Assembly (NCBI RefSeq): GCF_015221875.1
Contig: NZ_JACYGY010000002.1
Span: 62,001 to 126,000, forward strand
Length of the DNA stretch: 64,000 bases
Direction of reading: 5' to 3'
Origin: Dyadobacter subterraneus
GTDB lineage: Bacteria > Bacteroidota > Bacteroidia > Cytophagales > Spirosomataceae
In this document: piece by piece, positions 53,075 to 63,684 of the stretch
Numbering within the stretch: the stretch's first letter is position 1
Layout: every line of letters begins with the position of its first letter
Notes under the pieces: model-generated
Told to the model about the DNA's origin: nothing
The model's database searches: none
The model's input: only the letters and a program-made list of their open reading frames with translations
Made by a program: the position numbers and the translations under genes

Positions 53075-53980
53075 ATGAATCTTAAAACAATCGGTTATGT
53101 ACTAGGCATAACTCTTCTCGCCACAGCCTGCGACAAGTATAAGACAAAAGTTACTGAAAGTGGCCTGAAGTATCAGATTTTCGAGCACGACGAGGCTGCC
53201 CGGAAAGCAAAACTTGGTGATATCATGTCATTTCACCTGGTTCTTAAAAACGGGGCTGATTCGACGCTGCGTGATACTTATAAAGATAAAACTCCTGTTA
53301 AACTGGTTCTTCAGGCTCCTCCTTTCAAAGGAAGTTTTGAAGAAGGTTTGGCGATGCTTGCAGCTGGTGACAGCGCGAAATTTTTCATTAATGCAGATAC
53401 ACTTTTTGCAAAAATGATGCAGCCATTGCCTCCAATGATCAAAAAAGGATCAGAAATCACTTTCACTGTTAAAGTTCTTAGCGTTCTTACTTCGGAAGAA
53501 TTCCAGAAACAACAGTCAGAAGCAGGTGTAAAACAAAAAGCGATTGACGAAAAAGTTATTCAGGAATATCTTGCAAAAAATAACCTGACTGCAAAAGCAC
53601 AGCATACAGCTTCTGGTCTTTACTATGTGGATGATGTAGTAGGAACTGGTGAAACGCCAACTCAGGGTGACAATGTGAAAGTTCACTATACTGGTAAACT
53701 TTTAGATGGTAAAGTATTTGACAGTTCTAAAAACGCAGGAAAACCTATCGACTTCCAGGTTGGTGTTGGTATGGTTATTCCAGGGTGGGAAGAAGGAATT
53801 ATGCTGATGAAAAAAGGCGGCAAACGTACTTTGATCATTCCATCAGGCCTGGCTTACGGTGTAGACGGATCACCAGGTGCAATTCCGGGTAACTCAGTAT
53901 TGCTGTTTGATGTTGAATTGATCGACTTTACAAAAGGCGCAAAACCAGGAGCCGCTCCTGCACCTGCTCCAACGAAATAA
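53075..53980 (+). CDS. FKBP-type peptidyl-prolyl isomerase lipoprotein, two-domain
   Basis: A 301-residue lipoprotein with lipobox LLATAC (C19). Residues about 25-155 form a degenerate FKBP-like domain; residues about 180-290 form a complete FKBP with GDNVKVHYTGKLLDGKVFDS, VIPGWEEGIMLMKKGGKRTL and AYGVDGSPGAIPGNSVLLFDVEL. The end is an Ala/Pro tail (GAAPAPAPTK). It acts as a proline isomerase and perhaps chaperone in the periplasm. A hairpin with a T-run closes the gene. Confidence 0.92.
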   Translation: MNLKTIGYVLGITLLATACDKYKTKVTESGLKYQIFEHDEAARKAKLGDIMSFHLVLKNGADSTLRDTYKDKTPVKLVLQAPPFKGSFEEGLAMLAAGDSAKFFINADTLFAKMMQPLPPMIKKGSEITFTVKVLSVLTSEEFQKQQSEAGVKQKAIDEKVIQEYLAKNNLTAKAQHTASGLYYVDDVVGTGETPTQGDNVKVHYTGKLLDGKVFDSSKNAGKPIDFQVGVGMVIPGWEEGIMLMKKGGKRTLIIPSGLAYGVDGSPGAIPGNSVLLFDVELIDFTKGAKPGAAPAPAPTK

Positions 53981-54004
53981 TTAAGGTAGGATAGAAAATA
54001 ATAG

Positions 54005-54035
54005 ACGGCCGCTTCTTCTGAAGTGGCCGTTTTTC
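54005..54035 (+). terminator. Terminator after FKBP gene
   Basis: ACGGCCGCTTC (54005-54015) pairs with GAAGTGGCCGT (54020-54030), one G-T pair, loop TTCT, then TTTTT. Confidence 0.85.
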
Positions 54036-54076
54036 GTTAAACTGCATTTCCAAATTATACTTATCTGAATTTACTA

Positions 54077-54661
54077 ATGAAACTTTGTTTTGCTACCAAT
54101 AATCAACATAAACTTGAAGAAGTACAGGCATTGCTCGGCGATTCTTTTACGCTGACTACCCTAAAAGAAATTGGCTGCGAAGAAGAGATTCCTGAGACAC
54201 ACGACACTATTCCGGAAAACTCGCATGAGAAAGCAGAATTTGTGTGGACCCATTATGGTGTCAATTGTTTCGCGGATGACTCAGGACTGGAAATTGATGC
54301 ATTGAATGGCGAGCCTGGAGTGCATTCTGCCTATTACGCTGGTCCGCAAAGAAGTGCCGATGACAATATGGATCTGGTGTTGGAGAAAATGGCTGGCAAG
54401 GATAATTTCAATGCACGGTTTGTGGCAGTGATAACTTTGGTTCTTGATGGTAAGTATTACCAGTTTGATGGCGAAATTAAAGGGAAAATTGTCATGGAAA
54501 AACGTGGAACTTATGGATTTGGCTATAATCCGATTTTCGTTCCGGAAGGTCATGACAAGACATTCGCAGAAATGAGTATGGACGAAAAGGGCGAACTAAG
54601 TCATCGTGCACGCGCATTTGCCAAACTTGAACAATTTCTTAAAAATCATAAAAACGAATAA
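54077..54661 (+). CDS. rdgB: Non-canonical purine NTP pyrophosphatase, RdgB/HAM1 family
   Basis: A 194-residue house-cleaning enzyme that hydrolyses dITP and XTP to monophosphates. The start LCFATNNQHKLEEVQALL is the NTP-binding motif; FADDSGLEIDALNGEPGVHS is the active-site signature with catalytic Asp; SHRARAFAKL near the end is the third conserved box. Length matches the family. It is followed after 74 bases by a polyphosphate kinase 2 gene on the same strand. Confidence 0.96.
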   Translation: MKLCFATNNQHKLEEVQALLGDSFTLTTLKEIGCEEEIPETHDTIPENSHEKAEFVWTHYGVNCFADDSGLEIDALNGEPGVHSAYYAGPQRSADDNMDLVLEKMAGKDNFNARFVAVITLVLDGKYYQFDGEIKGKIVMEKRGTYGFGYNPIFVPEGHDKTFAEMSMDEKGELSHRARAFAKLEQFLKNHKNE

Positions 54662-54735
54662 GCTTAATCTGCTTTCGTTTTGATATCAATTAAAAAGAGA
54701 AAACATATTCATCCAATTAACTAAATCCCATTAAT

Positions 54736-55626
54736 ATGTCGCAATTCAAGTCCAGCGCATTTCGCGTAGATGGTACAGAGAAATTTGATATTAATAAAGC
54801 ACCTACAAGCTTTAAAGATATTTATGACGATAAAGAAGAATACGCATCCATGCTTGCAGATTTTGTCCAAGAAATGGATCAACTGCAAAGTAAAATGTAT
54901 GCGCATAACCGATATGGCCTGCTGATTATTTTTCAGGCTATGGATGCTGCAGGGAAAGATGGCACAATCAAACACGTGCTGGCAGGTGTAAATCCGGTGG
55001 GCGTTAAAATTCACTCATTTAAACGTCCGTCAGAAACTGAGTTAAGCCATGATTTTTTATGGCGGACAAATCAGGTGCTGCCAAACCGCGGTACTATTAC
55101 AATTTTCAACCGTAGTTATTACGAAGAAGTATTGGTTGTAAAAGTGGATCCGGAAATATTAACGACTTCACAACGATTGCCAACCGAACTGACGGAAGAT
55201 GTAGACAAGCTTTTTGACCAACGCTATTCTGATATTAAAAACCTCGAAAAATATCTTTATCGGAATGGAATTCGCGTAATCAAGTTTTTCCTTAATGTAT
55301 CAAAAAAAGAACAGGCCGACCGCCTGATCGAACGCATTGAAGATCCTAATAAAAACTGGAAATTTGAAGAGCAGGATGTGAAAGTTCGTGATCAGTGGGA
55401 TGAATATATGAAAGCTTATCAGGATGCTATCAATGAAACGGCTACAAAAAAATCTCCTTGGTTTGTAGTGCCTGCGGATGACAAAAAGAATATGCGATTG
55501 ATTGTCGGCAGTATTATTATTGAAGAGTTAAAGAAAATGGATATGTCGTATCCGGAAGTTAGCCCGGCCAGAGCTGAGGAACTTCAACGTTTTATACAGA
55601 TTATCAGAAATCAGACTGAGGCTTAA
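54736..55626 (+). CDS. ppk2: Polyphosphate kinase 2 family protein
   Basis: A 296-residue PPK2 domain protein that uses polyphosphate to phosphorylate nucleotides. Walker A is FQAMDAAGKDGTI; Walker B with lid is TIFNRSYYEEVLVVKVDPE; further conserved are RIEDPNKNWKF and SPWFVVPADDKKN. It is single-domain; it could be class I, II or III, and the class cannot be fixed here. Closed by a 14-bp hairpin shared with the coiled-coil gene. Confidence 0.93.
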   Translation: MSQFKSSAFRVDGTEKFDINKAPTSFKDIYDDKEEYASMLADFVQEMDQLQSKMYAHNRYGLLIIFQAMDAAGKDGTIKHVLAGVNPVGVKIHSFKRPSETELSHDFLWRTNQVLPNRGTITIFNRSYYEEVLVVKVDPEILTTSQRLPTELTEDVDKLFDQRYSDIKNLEKYLYRNGIRVIKFFLNVSKKEQADRLIERIEDPNKNWKFEEQDVKVRDQWDEYMKAYQDAINETATKKSPWFVVPADDKKNMRLIVGSIIIEELKKMDMSYPEVSPARAEELQRFIQIIRNQTEA

Positions 55627-55646
55627 TAATTCAATTTACATATCAC

Positions 55647-55683
55647 AAAAACGGAGCCGGACATTAAGCCCGGCTCCGTTTTT
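55647..55683. terminator. Convergent terminator between ppk2 and coiled-coil gene
   Basis: A 14-bp GC-rich stem (55647-55660 with 55670-55683) has A- and T-run edges for both strands. Confidence 0.85.
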
Positions 55684-55708
55684 TATTCGCAAAACACTGT
55701 CAGAGTTA

Positions 55709-56659
55709 TTACTTGATCGTGAAATTTGTTCCACCGATTTTATAACCTTCTGAATAAAGTTCAACAGCATACTTTCCTGGACGAAGCTGAGCGTTATCGT
55801 ATAACATTTCAACTTTCTGATTGTTGTTTTGATAAGCTACTGACTCACGGGCAGTGAATTTTGATGGTGAACCATCAACTTCAAACTCTCCTGAACCAGT
55901 TGCATCGTCCGCTACAACAGCTCCTTGCGGATCAAGAACACGAAGATAAATATCTTTTGATTCTTGTGCTGTCAAAGCATTTTCCGGCAGGTTGAAAACT
56001 AGTTTTAGTTTGTCAACACGTTTTGCTTTGTACTCCTCTTTGTCTTTTGTTTTTCCTCTTGAATTAACTGTCAGAACTTTAAGATTCTGAGCTTTAAGAG
56101 CAGCTGCCTGACTTACCTTTGCAGAAAGCTCTTTGTTAGCAGCGGTGAATGTTACAACTGAATCAGTAAGTTCAGTCTGACGTTTCACCAATCTCTCACG
56201 CTCGCTTGTCAAGTTCCCTACATGTGTGCTCAATGAATCATTTGAAGCTACTAAGTGCTCATTTTCAAGTTTAAGCTGAGCGATAACCTCATCTTTTTCA
56301 GCCAGGAATTTTTCGTATTCTTTAATTTTAGCAAGATACTTTCCTGTTTCAACTTTGTTGCTTCTTCTGAATGCTGCTTTATCAGCTTCCAGTTGTGTTT
56401 TCATTTTTGTCAGTTCAGAAACATCTCCGCCTAACTTTTCGATTTCGGTAATTTTTGTATCAAGAACTGTTGAGATAGAATCAAGTTTTGTTTTGGTAAG
56501 TGCCAACTCTCTGGCCTTTTCTACTACCATTGATTCCTGCTGTGTCAATTCACTTTTCTGTGTTGTGAAAAGATAGCCAAACATGGCTGTTGCTAGACCT
56601 AGGACAACTACCATTGCCCACGCTATTGTTTGCTTGTTTTTTTGTTCTGGCTGCTGCAT
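55709..56659 (-). CDS. Membrane-anchored coiled-coil protein
   Basis: A 316-residue protein with an N-terminal membrane segment (about 12-31, IAWAMVVVLGLATAMFGYLF) and a long coiled coil (about 33-200, ELTQQESMVVEKARELALTK... to TAANKELSAKVSQAAALKAQ), then a C-terminal beta-rich domain (about 215-316, KLKLVFNLPENALTAQESKD and FTARESVAYQNNNQKVEMLY). No family name can be given with certainty, though similar proteins are seen in Bacteroidota. Probably an inner-membrane or envelope spanner; function unknown. Confidence 0.82.
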   Translation of the reverse strand: MQQPEQKNKQTIAWAMVVVLGLATAMFGYLFTTQKSELTQQESMVVEKARELALTKTKLDSISTVLDTKITEIEKLGGDVSELTKMKTQLEADKAAFRRSNKVETGKYLAKIKEYEKFLAEKDEVIAQLKLENEHLVASNDSLSTHVGNLTSERERLVKRQTELTDSVVTFTAANKELSAKVSQAAALKAQNLKVLTVNSRGKTKDKEEYKAKRVDKLKLVFNLPENALTAQESKDIYLRVLDPQGAVVADDATGSGEFEVDGSPSKFTARESVAYQNNNQKVEMLYDNAQLRPGKYAVELYSEGYKIGGTNFTIK

Positions 56660-56961
56660 TGATACTAATTTAGGTTATGTAATGTTTGATTTATTTAGAT
56701 TTAGTTAAACTTCTGAATCTATTTTAACCAATATCATTCCCCAACCATAACAGCAATCAAAATTCTAAAATAAAGGAGTTTTATTTTTTCTCATCTCAAA
56801 CAAAAAACATCGATTCCGTTAAAATTAAGCGTATTTTAAATAAATTGATTTGATTTAACTTATTTCCTGCCAGAAAAAATCTCCGTTATTTATTGCCAAA
56901 AATCCTGAGTATACCACACACAAAATAGGGCAAAATAGGACAAAATGTTTCAACTCAAACT
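56660..56961. other. A/T-rich intergenic region with a short tandem repeat
   Basis: This 302-base region is low in G and C and carries the promoter of the coiled-coil gene. At 56921-56947 the decamer CAAAATAGGG/A recurs about 2.7 times, close to the end of the adjacent lipoprotein gene. No coding frame or RNA was recognised. Confidence 0.5.
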
Positions 56962-57573
56962 TCAATGATGCATCCGTGCGGTGACATCAAATGACTTTTT
57001 GTCCATTGTAGCAAGCTTCTGAAAACCTCTAATAGTATATTCATTTAATTGCCACTGATTGTTATTAACCGAACCGTGTAATTCAATGTTTTTTTCTGAC
57101 TGATATAATTTATTTTCCGAGCGCAGCAATGCCTGGATTACTATTGGATCACCAGAAGTCTTATCGATTTTTATCTTCAAATAACGAACTGGTAAACTTT
57201 CCTCTGTTTTGAGTTCATACAAAACCGTCACAGAATCCGGCTTGGTAATAGAATAACTTTTGCTATACGCAGGTTTGTTAATATCAGCCTGAATAAATAA
57301 TTCCAACTCCTTTTTCCAGTCAACATCATTGGAAGTTCGCGTTTCATTTTTACCTGATACGCTCATAGTTTTTGTCACTTCCGGTTTCTCTTTATTAAGA
57401 ACAGTAATCTGAGATTCAATAAATCCTTTCAGATCATAATAAGTCATCACCCTACTCTTCCTTTCCTGTGCAGAATCACAACTGCTCAGAAGAAGAAAAA
57501 TGCCTGCGAATAAATATACTATTGATTTAAAAAAAGGAAATCGGGAAGAAGAAGTCGATACTTTATTATTCAT
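56962..57573 (-). CDS. Hypothetical lipoprotein
   Basis: Start placed at the ATG at 57573 (MNNKVSTSSS) because it precedes a typical lipoprotein signal with lipobox LLLSSC; an earlier ATG at 57600 only adds nine residues. The 203-residue product has a hydrophilic body with strands (YDLKGFIESQITVLNKEKPE, SITKPDSVTVLYELKTEE) and a C-terminal KSFDVTARMHH. No family is recognised. It is downstream of nothing in particular; gpmI is divergent-free on the same strand and lies 98 bases upstream. Confidence 0.72.
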   Translation of the reverse strand: MNNKVSTSSSRFPFFKSIVYLFAGIFLLLSSCDSAQERKSRVMTYYDLKGFIESQITVLNKEKPEVTKTMSVSGKNETRTSNDVDWKKELELFIQADINKPAYSKSYSITKPDSVTVLYELKTEESLPVRYLKIKIDKTSGDPIVIQALLRSENKLYQSEKNIELHGSVNNNQWQLNEYTIRGFQKLATMDKKSFDVTARMHH

Positions 57574-57613
57574 ATTCGTGAAGAAGCAAAATCTAATCAT
57601 TACGCAAAAAAAA

Positions 57614-57640
57614 TCAGAGAGCCTGAAACAGACTCTCTGA
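57614..57640 (-). terminator. Terminator downstream of gpmI
   Basis: TCAGAGAG (57614-57621) pairs with CTCTCTGA (57633-57640), with an 11-base loop. The A-run before it is a T-run for the minus-strand gene gpmI. Confidence 0.7.
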
Positions 57641-57670
57641 CAAAAATAACACCTTTTATTCTGGTATAGT

Positions 57671-59203
57671 TTAAAGAATACTGTTTCCGGTCATTTCTTC
57701 CGGTTTTGCGATTCCCATCAAATCAAGAATCGTTGGTGCCATATCGGCAAGTTTACCGTCTTTGATCGGTTTTTGATAATCGTTATCAACCAAAATACAA
57801 GGTACCAGATTAAGCGAATGCGCTGTATTAGGCGAACCATCGTCATTGGACATATAATCAGAATTACCATGATCGGCAATAATGATTGAAGAATATCCGT
57901 GTTCCAGACCAGTTGTTACAACTGCCTGCACACATTGATCAACCGTTTCACAAGCTTTTACAGCTGCCTCAAAAACACCGGTGTGACCCACCATATCTGC
58001 ATTGGCAAAATTTAGACAAACGAAATCTACCTCTTCTTTTATTAATTCAGGAACAATAAGATCGCGCAATCCGAATGCAGACATTTCCGGCTGCAAATCA
58101 TAAGTCGCCACTTTTGGGGAAGGACTTAACAAACGGCTTTCACCTTCAAACGGTTTTTCACGACCGCCGGAGAAGAAGAAAGTAACGTGTGGATATTTTT
58201 CAGTTTCAGCAATACGGATTTGTTTTTTACCCGCAGCTTCCAAAACTTCTCCCAAAGTATTGTTCAGATTATCTTTATCAAAAATGACAGAAACACCTTT
58301 GAAAGTATCGTCATAATTTGTCATAGTGATATAACGCAGGTTCAGCTTGTGCATATTCTGCTCATGGAAATCCTGTTGTGTAAGCGCTTCTGTAATTTCA
58401 CGGCCACGGTCTGTACGGAAATTGAAACAAACAACGACGTCATTTTCTTCAATAACAGCAACCGGCGAACCGTCTTCTTTTACCGCAATGATCGGCTGAA
58501 TAAATTCATCGGAAACACCCGCTTCGTAAGATTCTTCGATAGCAGCCAAAATTCCGTCAGCTTTCACATGTTTTCCTTCACCTAAAACCATCGCGTCATA
58601 GGCAAGTTTCACACGCTCCCAGCGTTTGTCGCGGTCCATTGCGTAATAACGTCCGGTAACGCTGGCAATCTGGCCAGTCGTTGCAGCCATTGTTTCCTGC
58701 AATTCAGTAAGAAATCCTAAACCACTTTTTGGATCCGTATCGCGGCCATCAGTAAAAGCATGCACAAATACATTGCTCAAACCTTTATCAGCAGCAATTT
58801 TACAAAGACCTTTTACATGATCGATATGTGAATGCACCCCACCATCAGAAACCAATCCGATGAAATGCACTTTTTTATTATTCTCTTTTGCGAAATTAAA
58901 GGCGTCAGCCAAAACAGGTTCGTCCGCAAGACTTCCGGAAGAAACGGCAAGATTTATTTTTACAAGATCCTGATAAACGACACGGCCAGCACCCAGGTTG
59001 GTATGTCCAACTTCGGAATTACCCATTTGTCCGTCAGGCAAACCTACTGCAAGTCCGCTTGCTTCCAGTTTGCTATGAGGATATTTTTCTAAAATACTGT
59101 CATAAAAAGGAGTTTTCGCTGCAATGACCGCAGAACGGTTTTCCTCTCCGGCTTTGGCAATTCCCCAGCCGTCCATGATGATAAGAATTACTTTTTTTCC
59201 CAA
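57671..59203 (-). CDS. gpmI: 2,3-bisphosphoglycerate-independent phosphoglycerate mutase
   Basis: A 510-residue glycolytic enzyme of the alkaline phosphatase superfamily, interconverting 3- and 2-phosphoglycerate. The first metal site is in LIIMDGWGI (D11), and the phosphoserine is S63 in GQMGNSEVGHTNLGAG; the second metal box is NFANADMVGHTG and IIADHGNSDYM. The gene has the full length of the family. It lies 60 bases downstream of the LMW phosphatase gene on the same strand and near enolase, the next glycolytic step. Confidence 0.97.
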   Translation of the reverse strand: MGKKVILIIMDGWGIAKAGEENRSAVIAAKTPFYDSILEKYPHSKLEASGLAVGLPDGQMGNSEVGHTNLGAGRVVYQDLVKINLAVSSGSLADEPVLADAFNFAKENNKKVHFIGLVSDGGVHSHIDHVKGLCKIAADKGLSNVFVHAFTDGRDTDPKSGLGFLTELQETMAATTGQIASVTGRYYAMDRDKRWERVKLAYDAMVLGEGKHVKADGILAAIEESYEAGVSDEFIQPIIAVKEDGSPVAVIEENDVVVCFNFRTDRGREITEALTQQDFHEQNMHKLNLRYITMTNYDDTFKGVSVIFDKDNLNNTLGEVLEAAGKKQIRIAETEKYPHVTFFFSGGREKPFEGESRLLSPSPKVATYDLQPEMSAFGLRDLIVPELIKEEVDFVCLNFANADMVGHTGVFEAAVKACETVDQCVQAVVTTGLEHGYSSIIIADHGNSDYMSNDDGSPNTAHSLNLVPCILVDNDYQKPIKDGKLADMAPTILDLMGIAKPEEMTGNSIL

Positions 59204-59263
59204 TGTCGTACTTGTTTAAAATTCCTGCTTTTATATTAATTAACTGACATCAGATTACCAGAA

Positions 59264-59782
59264 CTAAATTTCCTGATAACTTTTCTCTTTTGTCAGTCCG
59301 TGTTTTTCTATCAAAAAATTTAAAAAAGCGTTCCCGCTTCGTTCAACAATTTCATAAACGTCGTCAAAAGCTGAAAGCTCTTCGTAGTAAGGATCCGGAA
59401 CAATAACAGCCTCTCCTCTTTCAGGATCGAACATTCTGTATAAATATAACTGATCTTCGGGCAAATAAAATCCATGGGCACGGAAGCTTTCCTTTCGAAT
59501 GTTTTCGAAATTCGACTGGTCCATGGCTACGATGTAATTGAAATTGATGAAATCCTCGAAAGAAAGTTGTCTTGCCTGGTGTGTCAGTGTAATGTCATGA
59601 GATAAAGCTACTTTTCTCATGCGCTTATCAGGTAGGCTGCCAATATGATAAGCTCCTGTGCCGGCAGAATCACATTGAATGATATGGTCTAATCCCTTTT
59701 TTTTAACAAGTGCTTTAAAAACGCCTTCTGCAATAGGAGACCGGCAAATATTCCCTAAACAAATAAAAAGTACGTTGATCAA
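59264..59782 (-). CDS. Low molecular weight protein tyrosine phosphatase
   Basis: A 172-residue phosphatase. The P-loop is CLGNICRS with the nucleophile C8 and R14, and the general acid lies in VPDPYYEE. The family removes phosphate from tyrosines; bacterial copies often act with polysaccharide kinases, but no such kinase is nearby. It is 45 bases after divIC on the same strand, in the order eno-divIC-ptp, perhaps one transcript. Confidence 0.93.
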   Translation of the reverse strand: MINVLFICLGNICRSPIAEGVFKALVKKKGLDHIIQCDSAGTGAYHIGSLPDKRMRKVALSHDITLTHQARQLSFEDFINFNYIVAMDQSNFENIRKESFRAHGFYLPEDQLYLYRMFDPERGEAVIVPDPYYEELSAFDDVYEIVERSGNAFLNFLIEKHGLTKEKSYQEI

Positions 59783-59827
59783 GGTATAGGAGTAATATGA
59801 GTTAAATTTTCGAAGAATGATTAAGGC

Positions 59828-60157
59828 TTATTCTTCCTTTTTACTTTCAATAGGCTGATTATTTTCGTCAACAATGACATAAACATCTTCATTCGGTTTG
59901 CGCATCAGGTATTTTTCGCGTGCCCATTTTTCCAGCATTTTAGGCGTACCAAATACTTCGTTGCGCTCCTTTTTAACCTGTTTGATTTTGTCTTCAAGAA
60001 TGCTTTTTTCCTTTTCAAGCTCCTTCATTTTCATCCGGTTAGACATAACAACTTTAATATTGTTGTTGTCTAAAAACAAAATCCAGACAAGCCATACCAC
60101 AAATGTTGCAGTATAGAATTTACGCATGTGGGGTAAAAGACTTTTGAAATCGATCAT
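59828..60157 (-). CDS. Septum formation initiator FtsB/DivIC family protein
   Basis: A 109-residue bitopic membrane protein with one transmembrane segment (about 17-30) and a coiled coil (about 38-75, MKMKELEKEKSILEDKIKQ VKKERNE). The last part has the family's GTPKMLEKWAREKYLMRKPNEDVYVI motif. DivIC/FtsB acts with FtsL and FtsQ in cell division. The gene follows enolase by 49 bases with a hairpin between, so its expression relative to eno may be lowered. Confidence 0.9.
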   Translation of the reverse strand: MIDFKSLLPHMRKFYTATFVVWLVWILFLDNNNIKVVMSNRMKMKELEKEKSILEDKIKQVKKERNEVFGTPKMLEKWAREKYLMRKPNEDVYVIVDENNQPIESKKEE

Positions 60158-60169
60158 GCCGGGAAAGAG

Positions 60170-60195
60170 AAAACCGGAGCCTAAGCTCCGGTTTT
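60170..60195 (-). terminator. Terminator or attenuator between eno and divIC
   Basis: AAAACCGGAGC (60170-60180) pairs perfectly with its complement (60185-60195), loop CTAA; T-rich on the minus-strand outflow. It could be a partial terminator for eno. Confidence 0.75.
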
Positions 60196-60206
60196 GCCAT
60201 ATTAAA

Positions 60207-61511
<1,305 letters not shown>

Positions 61512-61606
61512 TTAACGGTACAAAATAACACAAAAAAAATGTCATACGTGAGCCGTCAATCTATTTTAAGGTAAATTTACATTATCATAGAATTAAATTT
61601 TAGAAC

Positions 61607-62314
61607 ATGAAAAGTATTCTCATATCATTTCTGGGCATTATGCTAACCGCTGGCTCGGTACTGGCACAGACCCAGTTAACTACTAACGACTTCCAAAATA
61701 AGCTGAATGCAACCAAACAGGCGCAATTGCTGGACGTAAGAACTCCCGGGGAATACAGCCAGGGACATTTGGAAAAAGCAGAAAACATTGATTACAGAGC
61801 CCCTGCATTTAAAGATCAAATTGAAAAACTTGATAAAAATAAACCGGTTTTCGTTTATTGTTTATCCGGTGGCAGAAGTGCACAGGCTGCAAAAGTTTTG
61901 CATGAGAAAGGTTTTACTGATGTGTATGATATGCAGGGAGGTTATTTAAAATGGACATCGTCAGGTAAATTAATTGACGCTCCAAAAGATGCGACTGCAT
62001 CAAATAAAGGAATGAATACCGCCGATTTTAAAAAGCTGACTAATTCCGGGAAACTGGTAATGGTAGATTTTTACGCTCCCTGGTGTGCTCCGTGTATTAA
62101 AATGCTTCCTACCGTACATAAGCTGGCGGACGAATATAAGTCGAAAGCTACGATTGAAACGATTCACTACGATCAAAATAAGGCACTGGCGAAAGAACTT
62201 GGTATTGATGAAATCCCTGCGTTTCTTTTTTACAAAAAAGGGAAATTAATTCTTCGTAAAAACGGATTAATGGAGGAAGCGGAATTTAAAAAATTGATTG
62301 AAGCAAATCTTTAA
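61607..62314 (+). CDS. Exported rhodanese-thioredoxin fusion protein
   Basis: A 235-residue protein with signal peptide (1-20, ending GSVLAQ), a rhodanese domain (about 25-125, catalytic C85 in VYCLSGGR), and a thioredoxin domain (about 135-235, CAPC with C160 and C163 in YAPWCAPCIKML). The rhodanese domain moves sulfane sulfur and the thioredoxin may reduce or accept it, so a periplasmic sulfur or disulfide transaction is likely. The two domains are in one chain, a combination found in several Bacteroidota. Divergent from eno; closed by a perfect hairpin. Confidence 0.92.
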   Translation: MKSILISFLGIMLTAGSVLAQTQLTTNDFQNKLNATKQAQLLDVRTPGEYSQGHLEKAENIDYRAPAFKDQIEKLDKNKPVFVYCLSGGRSAQAAKVLHEKGFTDVYDMQGGYLKWTSSGKLIDAPKDATASNKGMNTADFKKLTNSGKLVMVDFYAPWCAPCIKMLPTVHKLADEYKSKATIETIHYDQNKALAKELGIDEIPAFLFYKKGKLILRKNGLMEEAEFKKLIEANL

Positions 62315-62331
62315 CATTCATCATAAACCAT

Positions 62332-62368
62332 AAAAAAAATCCACTCGATTATTAAGTGGATTTTTTTT
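62332..62368. terminator. Convergent terminator between the fusion gene and carA
   Basis: A 14-bp stem (62332-62345 with 62355-62368), A8 on the left and T8 on the right, serves both strands. Confidence 0.85.
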
Positions 62369-62387
62369 AGGTTTTTATATTGATCTG

Positions 62388-63491
62388 CTAAACCGCTGAA
62401 AGCAATTTTGCAAATTCATCAAATAAGTAACGCGAATCATGAGGTCCTGGTGAAGCTTCCGGGTGATATTGTACCGAGAAAGCAGGATAATCCTTACGAC
62501 GAATTCCTTCAATCGTTTTATCATTCAGGTTAACGTGCGTAATCTCAACATCCGGGTGACTCTGGATTTCGTCAGGATTAACAGCAAAACCATGATTCTG
62601 TGATGTGATCTCGCACAAGCCAGTGATCAGGTTTTTAACAGGATGGTTTAATCCACGGTGACCATGGTGCATTTTATAGGTATTAATACCGCTTGAAAGA
62701 GCAAGCAGCTGATGTCCAAGGCAAATACCGAACAATGGCTTTCCTGTTTTCACCATTTCGTCAACCGTCTTAATTGCGTACGGCATCGCTGATGGATCAC
62801 CAGGTCCGTTTGAGATAAAAAATCCATCCGGCTTCCAGCTCATTACTTCTTCAAAAGATGTTTGTGCAGGGAAAACCTTGCAGTAACATCCGCGTTTTGT
62901 AAGATTATTCAGGATGCTTTTCTTGATACCATAATCCATTACAGCGATTCTCCACTTGCTTCCTTCTTCTGTACCCATGAAATAAGGTACATCCGTAGTA
63001 ACCTGAGAAGATAATTCCAATCCATCCATGGAAGGAATTTTATGCAATTCATCCATCAATTCTTTTTCATCCAGAATCTGTGATGAAATAATGGCGTTCA
63101 TTACTCCTCTTTCACGAACATGGCGAACGATGTGTCTTGTGTCAACATTACTAACCCCAACAATTTTCGCCCTTTCAAAATACTCCTGAAGAGAATAATC
63201 AGCCGTGTCCCGTGAATAAATCGTTGAGAAAGTATTACAAACCATCCCTTTGATTTTCACTGAACTTGATTCTTCCTCATCTTCCAGCTGAACACCATAG
63301 TTCCCGATATGAGAATTGGTGTTAACTATGATTTGTCCAAAATAGGAAGGGTCTGTATAAATTTCCTGATACCCCGTCATTCCCGTGTTAAAGCAGATCT
63401 CGCCACCGGTTGTGCCGTCTATCCCTAAAGCTAACCCTCTATATGCTGTTCCGTCTTCCAGCAGTAATAAAGCCTCTTTCTTTTGATTCAT
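62388..63491 (-). CDS. carA: Carbamoyl-phosphate synthase small subunit
   Basis: A 367-residue glutamine amidotransferase that supplies ammonia to CarB for carbamoyl phosphate, used in arginine and pyrimidine synthesis. The N-terminal CPSase small-chain domain spans about 1-145 (LLLEDGTAYRGLALG, FNTGMTGYQEIYTDPSYFGQ). The class I amidotransferase domain follows, with nucleophile Cys in FGICLGHQLLAL and His-Glu in SVQYHPEASPGP. It is 194 bases downstream of rplQ on the same strand but behind a hairpin; carB is not in the window. Confidence 0.97.
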   Translation of the reverse strand: MNQKKEALLLLEDGTAYRGLALGIDGTTGGEICFNTGMTGYQEIYTDPSYFGQIIVNTNSHIGNYGVQLEDEEESSSVKIKGMVCNTFSTIYSRDTADYSLQEYFERAKIVGVSNVDTRHIVRHVRERGVMNAIISSQILDEKELMDELHKIPSMDGLELSSQVTTDVPYFMGTEEGSKWRIAVMDYGIKKSILNNLTKRGCYCKVFPAQTSFEEVMSWKPDGFFISNGPGDPSAMPYAIKTVDEMVKTGKPLFGICLGHQLLALSSGINTYKMHHGHRGLNHPVKNLITGLCEITSQNHGFAVNPDEIQSHPDVEITHVNLNDKTIEGIRRKDYPAFSVQYHPEASPGPHDSRYLFDEFAKLLSAV

Positions 63492-63621
63492 ATATGGTTA
63501 AATCGATTTGCTAATTGTAACACTCCTACGGTTAAAGCAGTTCAATTTTTTGAACCGTACGAGATGAGCACCATCTTGCTATTGAATTTGGCGCTGCAAA
63601 AGTATATATTTTTAGTCAAAA

Positions 63622-63653
63622 AAAAGGGTTAAACGAAAACGTTTAACCCTTTT
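63622..63653 (-). terminator. Terminator downstream of rplQ
   Basis: AAAAGGGTTAAACG (63622-63635) pairs perfectly with its complement (63640-63653), loop AAAA. It lies 32 bases past the rplQ stop on the minus strand, with an A-run giving a T-run. Confidence 0.85.
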
Positions 63654-63684
63654 AATTAATATTTATCAGATGCTTTGCACTATA

